From assembly GCF_000749845.1 (NCBI RefSeq), contig NZ_JQHM01000001.1, positions 868,001-932,000 on the forward strand: a stretch of 64,000 nucleotides of DNA, read 5' to 3'. The translations under genes and the position numbers were made by a program. Under the pieces are notes generated by a model. It was given only the letters and a program-made list of their open reading frames with translations. It was not told the origin of the DNA and did not search any database. Position 1 is the stretch's first letter; each line of letters starts with the position of its first letter. Shown piece by piece: positions 55,030 through 64,000 of this stretch. This stretch comes from Pectobacterium betavasculorum (lineage in GTDB: Bacteria; Pseudomonadota; Gammaproteobacteria; Enterobacterales; Enterobacteriaceae).

Positions 55030-55129
55030 TGGATCAGTCACTGTATAACGCCGTCATGTTTCATGCTGATGACGTAAACAGGCATTGAGATAGAAATGAA
55101 GAAAGCGTTACAGGAAGCACGAAAATAAC

Positions 55130-56533
55130 ATGGCAAATGCTCAAAAGAACATAGCAAATGATCAACAGGAATTGGTTTTAAAACGAGGGTTAAAAAACCG
55201 ACATATTCAGTTGATTGCGTTGGGTGGTGCGATTGGTACTGGATTGTTTTTAGGGATATCGCAAACGATCCAAATGGCAGGGCCGTCCGTTTTATTAGGC
55301 TACGCTATCGCTGGAATGATTGCGTTTCTGATTATGCGGCAGTTGGGTGAGATGGTGGTAGAGGAGCCTGTTGCAGGGTCGTTCAGCCATTTTGCTTTTA
55401 AATATTGGGGCGACTTTGCAGGCTTTCTGGCCGGTTGGAACTACTGGGCGATGTTTATCCTGGTCGGGATGGCTGAGCTGACCGCCGTAGGGATTTATAT
55501 CCAATACTGGTGGCCTGAGACACCAACCTGGCTGTCCGCGGCGATATTCTTCGTGCTGATTAACCTTATCAATCTGGTTAATGTTCGGATGTTTGGGGAA
55601 ACGGAATTCTGGTTCGCTATTATCAAAGTACTTGCCATCGTTGGGATGATTGTTTTCGGCGGTTGGCTACTACTGAGTGGCAACGGCGGTGAAACGGCAA
55701 CGGTACGTAACTTATGGATCCATGGCGGATTCATGCCAAATGGCGCTAGCGGCTTAATCATGGCGATGGCCGTGATCATGTTTTCTTTCGGCGGTTTGGA
55801 GTTAGTTGGAATCACGGCCGCAGAGGCCGCCGATCCGAAGCGTTCAATTCCCCAGGCAACCAATCAGGTGGTATATCGCATCCTGATTTTCTATATCGGC
55901 GCACTATCGATTTTGCTATCGCTCTACCCATGGGGAAATGTGGTCGGCGGCGGCAGCCCGTTTGTTCTGATTTTCCATGCACTTAACAGCAACATAGTGG
56001 CAAACGTGCTCAACGTTGTGGTGCTGACGGCGGCGCTATCGGTGTATAACAGCGGCGTATATTGTAATAGCCGGATGCTGTACGGCTTGGCAAAACAAGG
56101 GAATGCGCCGAAATCTCTCGCCAAGATCAATGCGCGTGGTGTGCCCGTTCGTTCCATTGCCCTGTCCGCGCTGGCGACCTCACTGGGTGTGGCGATTAAC
56201 TATCTGATGCCGGGTAAAGCCTTTGAACTGTTGATGGCGCTGGTGGTTTCAACGCTGGTGATTAACTGGATCATGATCTGCTTTACACACCTGCGTTTTC
56301 GTCAGGCAATGATAGAAAAAGGGATTGTGCCCGCGTTTAAAGCCTTCTGGTATCCGTGGGGTAACTACCTGTGTCTGGCGTTTCTGGCGGGGATTTTGGT
56401 GATTATGCTGTTGTCGCCGGGGATTCGCATTTCGGTAATGTTAATTCCGGGCTGGATTGCGGTTATTTGGCTTGGTTTCCGGTTCTCCCGCAGAAACTGT
56501 TCTTTTGCAAAATCTGTCCTCATGCAAAAATAG
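55130..56533 (+). CDS. Aromatic amino acid permease, AroP/PheP type
   Basis: 467 residues, 12 membrane helices. LKRGLKNRHIQLIALGGAIGTGLFLG, MRQLGEMVVEEPVAGSFSHFAFKYWG and FSFGGLELVGITAAEA are shared with E. coli AroP and PheP of the amino acid-polyamine-organocation family. It imports phenylalanine and probably other aromatic amino acids with protons. Which of the two orthologues it is cannot be settled by eye. The C-terminal end (RRNCSFAKSVLMQK) differs from both. Confidence 0.8.
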   Translation: MANAQKNIANDQQELVLKRGLKNRHIQLIALGGAIGTGLFLGISQTIQMAGPSVLLGYAIAGMIAFLIMRQLGEMVVEEPVAGSFSHFAFKYWGDFAGFLAGWNYWAMFILVGMAELTAVGIYIQYWWPETPTWLSAAIFFVLINLINLVNVRMFGETEFWFAIIKVLAIVGMIVFGGWLLLSGNGGETATVRNLWIHGGFMPNGASGLIMAMAVIMFSFGGLELVGITAAEAADPKRSIPQATNQVVYRILIFYIGALSILLSLYPWGNVVGGGSPFVLIFHALNSNIVANVLNVVVLTAALSVYNSGVYCNSRMLYGLAKQGNAPKSLAKINARGVPVRSIALSALATSLGVAINYLMPGKAFELLMALVVSTLVINWIMICFTHLRFRQAMIEKGIVPAFKAFWYPWGNYLCLAFLAGILVIMLLSPGIRISVMLIPGWIAVIWLGFRFSRRNCSFAKSVLMQK

Positions 56534-56704
56534 TGCTGCGCTGAGGTCTGCTCAAACGCAGTAAACGCTTTTGTGGCCTGTTCATCACGATGTAAAGGTG
56601 AGCAGGCTACCCATCTGGCTTTAACACACAACTTATAAGGTGTATTATTGCTTCGACGTTTTCCATGTCACGCTAAGGCACACCTGTAGTCGTGTGCTTC
56701 ATGT

Positions 56705-56816
56705 GTATATATTTCACAGAGTACAGAGAAATAGCATGGCTAACACTTTTAATTTTCAATTGATATACGATTTTTTGCATGTGAGCTTTCGTGTGGCTCA
56801 CCACTGTAAATAAGGG
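56705..56816 (+). promoter_or_regulatory. thrS translational operator
   Basis: Hairpin with arms GTGAGC (56781-56786) and GCTCAC (56796-56801) whose loop TTTCGTGTG carries CGT, the threonine tRNA anticodon, as in domain 2 of the E. coli thrS operator. The ribosome site TAAGGG follows at 56811. An upstream hairpin TATTTC/GAAATA (56709-56736) may be the acceptor-like domain 4. ThrRS binding here represses its own translation. Confidence 0.65.
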
Positions 56817-56823
56817 AATTATA

Positions 56824-59297
<2,474 letters not shown>

Positions 59298-59371
59298 GGC
59301 ATTCAAGTAGCAATACCGTACGGCTTCTGTGTTGTACGGTGTTGTTCGCCTTATCTGATTCGTTTTATTAA

Positions 59372-59590
<219 letters not shown>

Positions 59591-59614
59591 GTAACTTTTT
59601 TTAATTCAGAATAA

Positions 59615-59989
<375 letters not shown>

Positions 59990-59999
59990 GTCAGTTGAG

Positions 60000-60024
60000 A
60001 GAGGGAGCTTTGGCTCCCTCTTTT
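60000..60024 (+). terminator. Terminator after rplT
   Basis: Arms AGAGGGAGC and GCTCCCTCT around TTTG, then TTT. Separates the ribosomal part from the pheM-pheST part of the operon. Confidence 0.8.
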
Positions 60025-60103
60025 CGTCATGTACCATATTGTCAAGTACCATAGTTTTTGTTATTCACAAGACTTTTTATTTACGAGACAAGGTAACGCA
60101 AGT

Positions 60104-60148
60104 ATGAATACTGCTATTTTCCGTTTCTTTTTTTACTTTAACGCCTGA
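60104..60148 (+). CDS. pheM: pheST leader peptide PheM
   Basis: 14 residues, [14 protein letters not shown], with five Phe codons. Ribosome stalling on these when charged tRNA-Phe is scarce prevents formation of the downstream terminator. Differs from E. coli ([14 protein letters not shown]) only at three positions. Confidence 0.92.
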   Translation: [14 protein letters not shown]

Positions 60149-60189
60149 ACTCAGGGGGCTTTGCGCGTAAGAAAAGAAACGAAAAGTAG

Positions 60190-61314
<1,125 letters not shown>

Positions 61315-61328
61315 GGCGGGTATACATC

Positions 61329-63716
61329 ATGAAATTCAGTGAGCTCTGGTTACGCGAGTGGGTGAACCCGGCAGTTGACAGTGAAACGCTATCTGAACAA
61401 ATTACGATGGCCGGGCTGGAAGTGGATGGTGTTGAGCCTGTGGCTGGCGCATTCCACGGTGTGGTTGTCGGTGAAGTGGTTGAATGTGGGCAGCACCCGA
61501 ATGCAGATAAACTGCGTGTGACGAAAGTTAATGTAGGCGGTGAGCGCTTGCTGGACATCGTTTGCGGTGCGCCGAACTGCCGTCAAGGGCTGAAAGTGGC
61601 AGTAGCGACAGTAGGTGCTGTGTTGCCGGGTGATTTCAAAATTAAAGCCGCCAAACTGCGTGGCGAACCGTCTGAAGGCATGCTGTGCTCATTTTCCGAA
61701 CTGGGCATTTCCGACGATCACGATGGCATCATCGAACTACCAGTAGATGCACCGATTGGCACGGATATTCGTGACTACCTGAAGCTTGATGACAACGCGA
61801 TTGAAATCAGCGTGACGCCAAACCGTGCAGATTGCTTAGGCATCATCGGCGTAGCGCGTGATGTCGCTGTGTTGAATCAACTCGCGTTGAATGAACCGAC
61901 TATTGAGCCGGTAGCCGCGACGATTCAAGATACCTTCCCGATTCAGGTCAAAGCACCGCAGGCATGCCCACGTTATTTAGGCCGAGTGGTGAAAGGCCTC
62001 AACGTTAAGGCGGCAACGCCGCTGTGGATGCGTGAAAAGCTGCGTCGCTGTGGCATTCGTTCTATCGATCCTGTCGTCGATGTGACTAACTACGTTCTGC
62101 TGGAACTTGGCCAGCCGATGCACGCTTTCGATCTTGACCGTCTCAACGGCGGCATTATCGTGCGTATGGCGGAAGAGGGTGAAACGCTGACGCTGCTGGA
62201 TGGCAACGAAGCGAAGCTGAATGCGGATACGCTGGTTATTGCTGACCAACAGAATGCGCTGGCGATGGGCGGCATCTTTGGTGGTGAGCATTCCGGCGTC
62301 AATGAAGAAACGCAAAACGTTCTGTTGGAATGTGCCTACTTTAACCCGTTGTCGATTACCGGACGCGCACGTCGTCACGGTTTGCACACTGATGCTTCTC
62401 ACCGCTATGAGCGTGGCGTCGATCCGGCGTTGCAATATAAAGCCATTGAGCGCGCGACCCGCCTGCTGATCGATATCTGTGGTGGTGAAGCGGGTCCGGT
62501 GGTTGATGTCACCAGCGAGTCAGACTTGCCAACGCGCGCAACGATTACTCTGCGTCGTGAGAAACTTGATCGTCTGATTGGCCATGTGATTGCCGATGAG
62601 CAGGTGAGCGATATCCTGCAACGTTTGGGCTGTAACGTGGTGAAAACCGACTCTGGTTGGCAGGCGACTGCACCGAGCTGGCGCTTCGACATGGAAATTG
62701 AAGAGGATTTGGTTGAAGAAGTCGCGCGTATTTACGGCTACAACAACATTCCGAATATTCCTACTCAGGCTCCACTGATCATGACCTCGCATCGCGAAGC
62801 GTCACTGTCATTGAAGCGCGTGAAGACATTATTAGTCGATCACGGCTACCAGGAAGCAATTACTTACAGTTTTGTTGACCCGAAAATTCAAGGGCTAATC
62901 CACCCTGATGAAGCGTCACTGAGCCTGCCGAGCCCGATTTCCGCGGAGATGTCGGTGATGCGTTTATCGCTGTGGAGCGGCTTGCTGAGTGCGGCGGTGT
63001 ATAACCAAAACCGCCAACAAAGTCGTCTGCGTCTGTTTGAAAGTGGTTTGCGTTTTGTACCGGACGCGAGTGCTGACCTGGGTATTCGCCAGGATTTGAT
63101 GCTGGCGGGGGTGATTACAGGCACGCGTTATGAAGAGCATTGGGATCTGGCGCGTCAGGCTGTTGACTTCTATGATTTAAAAGGCGATTTGGAAGCGGTA
63201 TTGGCATTGACGGGTAAATTGTCTGAGGTTGAATTCAAGGCTGAAAATAATCCAGCATTGCATCCAGGGCAAAGTGCTGCTATTTATCTGTGCGGAGAAC
63301 GCATTGGATTTATTGGCGTTATTCATCCAGAACTGGAGCGCAAGTTGGATCTTAACGGGCGCACCGTGGTGTTCGAATTGTTGTGGGATAAGGTCGCAGA
63401 CCGCGTATTGCCTGATGCGAACGAGATTTCCCGCTTCCCAGCGAACCGTCGCGATATTGCTGTTGTGGTAGCTGAAAATGTCCCTGCGGGAGATATTTTG
63501 GCCGAGTGTAAGAAAGTTGGCGCAAATCAGTTAGTTGGCGTAAACTTATTCGACGTGTACCGAGGGAAGGGCGTAGCGGAAGGTTATAAGAGTCTAGCTA
63601 TCAGCCTGACCCTGCAAGATACCACGCGTACACTGGCAGAAGAGGAAATTGCCGCTACCGTTGCAGAATGCGTAGCAGCATTAAAACAGCGATTCCAAGC
63701 ATCCTTGAGGGATTGA
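61329..63716 (+). CDS. pheT: Phenylalanyl-tRNA synthetase beta chain
   Basis: 795 residues. tRNA-binding OB domain ~40-155 ([24 protein letters not shown]), B3/B4 editing domain ~210-400, B5 ~400-475, core ~480-700, and C-terminal FDX-ACB domain (~701-795: [29 protein letters not shown]). Forms the alpha2-beta2 enzyme with PheS. Starts 14 bp after pheS and ends 4 bp before ihfA. Confidence 0.97.
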
Positions 63717-63720
63717 ACCT

Positions 63721-64000
63721 ATGGCGCTTACTAAAGCTGAAATGTCAGAATACCTGTTTGAGAAGCTCGGGCTGAGCAAACGGGATGCCAAAGAGCTAGT
63801 CGAGCTGTTTTTTGAAGAAGTTCGTCGCGCTTTGGAAAATGGCGAGCAGGTCAAGTTGTCAGGTTTTGGCAATTTTGATTTGCGAGACAAGAACCAACGT
63901 CCGGGGCGTAACCCAAAAACTGGCGAAGATATTCCGATTACGGCGCGCCGTGTGGTCACGTTCCGTCCGGGGCAAAAGCTAAAAAGCAGGGTAGAGAACG
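63721..64000 (+). CDS. ihfA: Integration host factor alpha (partial, runs off the window)
   Basis: First 93 codons, [34 protein letters not shown] ... [32 protein letters not shown], of the usual 99. HU/IHF fold; the Pro in RPGRNP intercalates DNA. Begins 4 bp after pheT, as in E. coli. Confidence 0.97.

Noticed and set aside
55095-55129. Ten-codon frame MKKALQEARK after yebO as a possible mgrB
   Set aside because: MgrB is about 47 residues with a membrane helix and conserved Cys; nothing like that is present here.

Overview
The window comes from a soft-rot enterobacterium, most likely Pectobacterium. Supporting evidence: an oligogalacturonate lyase gene (ogl) with a KdgR-type box sits next to kdgR itself, an htpX and yebO neighbourhood resembles that of E. 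coli, and the right end carries the canonical thrS-infC-rpmI-rplT-pheM-pheS-pheT-ihfA string. The left 39.8 kb is a prophage and the rest is chromosome.

Prophage (1 to about 39,765). Its left end, including integrase and early genes, lies outside the window. What is visible: a partial antirepressor-like protein, a DNA-modification cluster (phage Dam-type adenine methylase, a cytosine-5 methylase whose target-recognition region is a run of repeats, an HNH protein), DUF1367, YbcO-like and VRR-NUC genes, antiterminator Q, a lysis cassette (muramidase, two small membrane proteins, Rz with nested Rz1), terminase, P22-like portal, scaffold, N4-gp56-type capsid protein, adaptor genes, a tail fibre, a nozzle-like protein, a lambda-J-like tail-tip protein, several ejection-type proteins and a 2606-residue polyvalent protein. 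The gene order resembles the late region of short-tailed Shiga-toxin phages (933W type). The right junction is recognisable because the last ~55 codons of isocitrate dehydrogenase (icd) lie at 39,766-39,935: the phage integrated in icd, as e14 and phage 21 do in E. coli.

Cargo slots. Between conserved phage genes lie accessory genes, mostly AT-rich: a reverse-strand membrane protein, a DUF6979-like gene just after Q (the slot used by stx in Shiga-toxin phages), an unknown gene after Rz, a DUF2971 gene between portal and scaffold, a small protein after the tail fibre, a lipoprotein, and a reverse-strand secreted peptide. Four of these are followed by a shared ~25-bp box (ACGCGCTAAATT...AAAGATACC) fused to an intrinsic terminator. 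Two of the four cargo proteins start with a similar motif (YHxxSPxxxLSIxK), and the giant protein carries an ADP-ribosyltransferase-like domain with a related YHGT motif. This set is the best candidate here for something undescribed.

Chromosome next to icd (40,050-44,153). yccM-like polyferredoxin, a Mor-type activator, a truncated group II intron just downstream of a terminator, a LexA/CI-type repressor whose palindromic operator lies at its own start and recurs in related form before mor, and a DUF1883-like gene with an FNR-like site.

Signalling, pectin and translation (44,547-64,000). A GAF-PAS-GGDEF-EAL protein; the YpdA/YpdB two-component system with a YpdB-type direct repeat before the yhjX-like transporter; htpX with a sigma-32-like promoter; ogl and kdgR; yebO; an aromatic amino acid permease; and the translation operon with its classical controls (tRNA-like thrS operator hairpin, AUU start of infC, pheM attenuator). 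ihfA runs off the window end.
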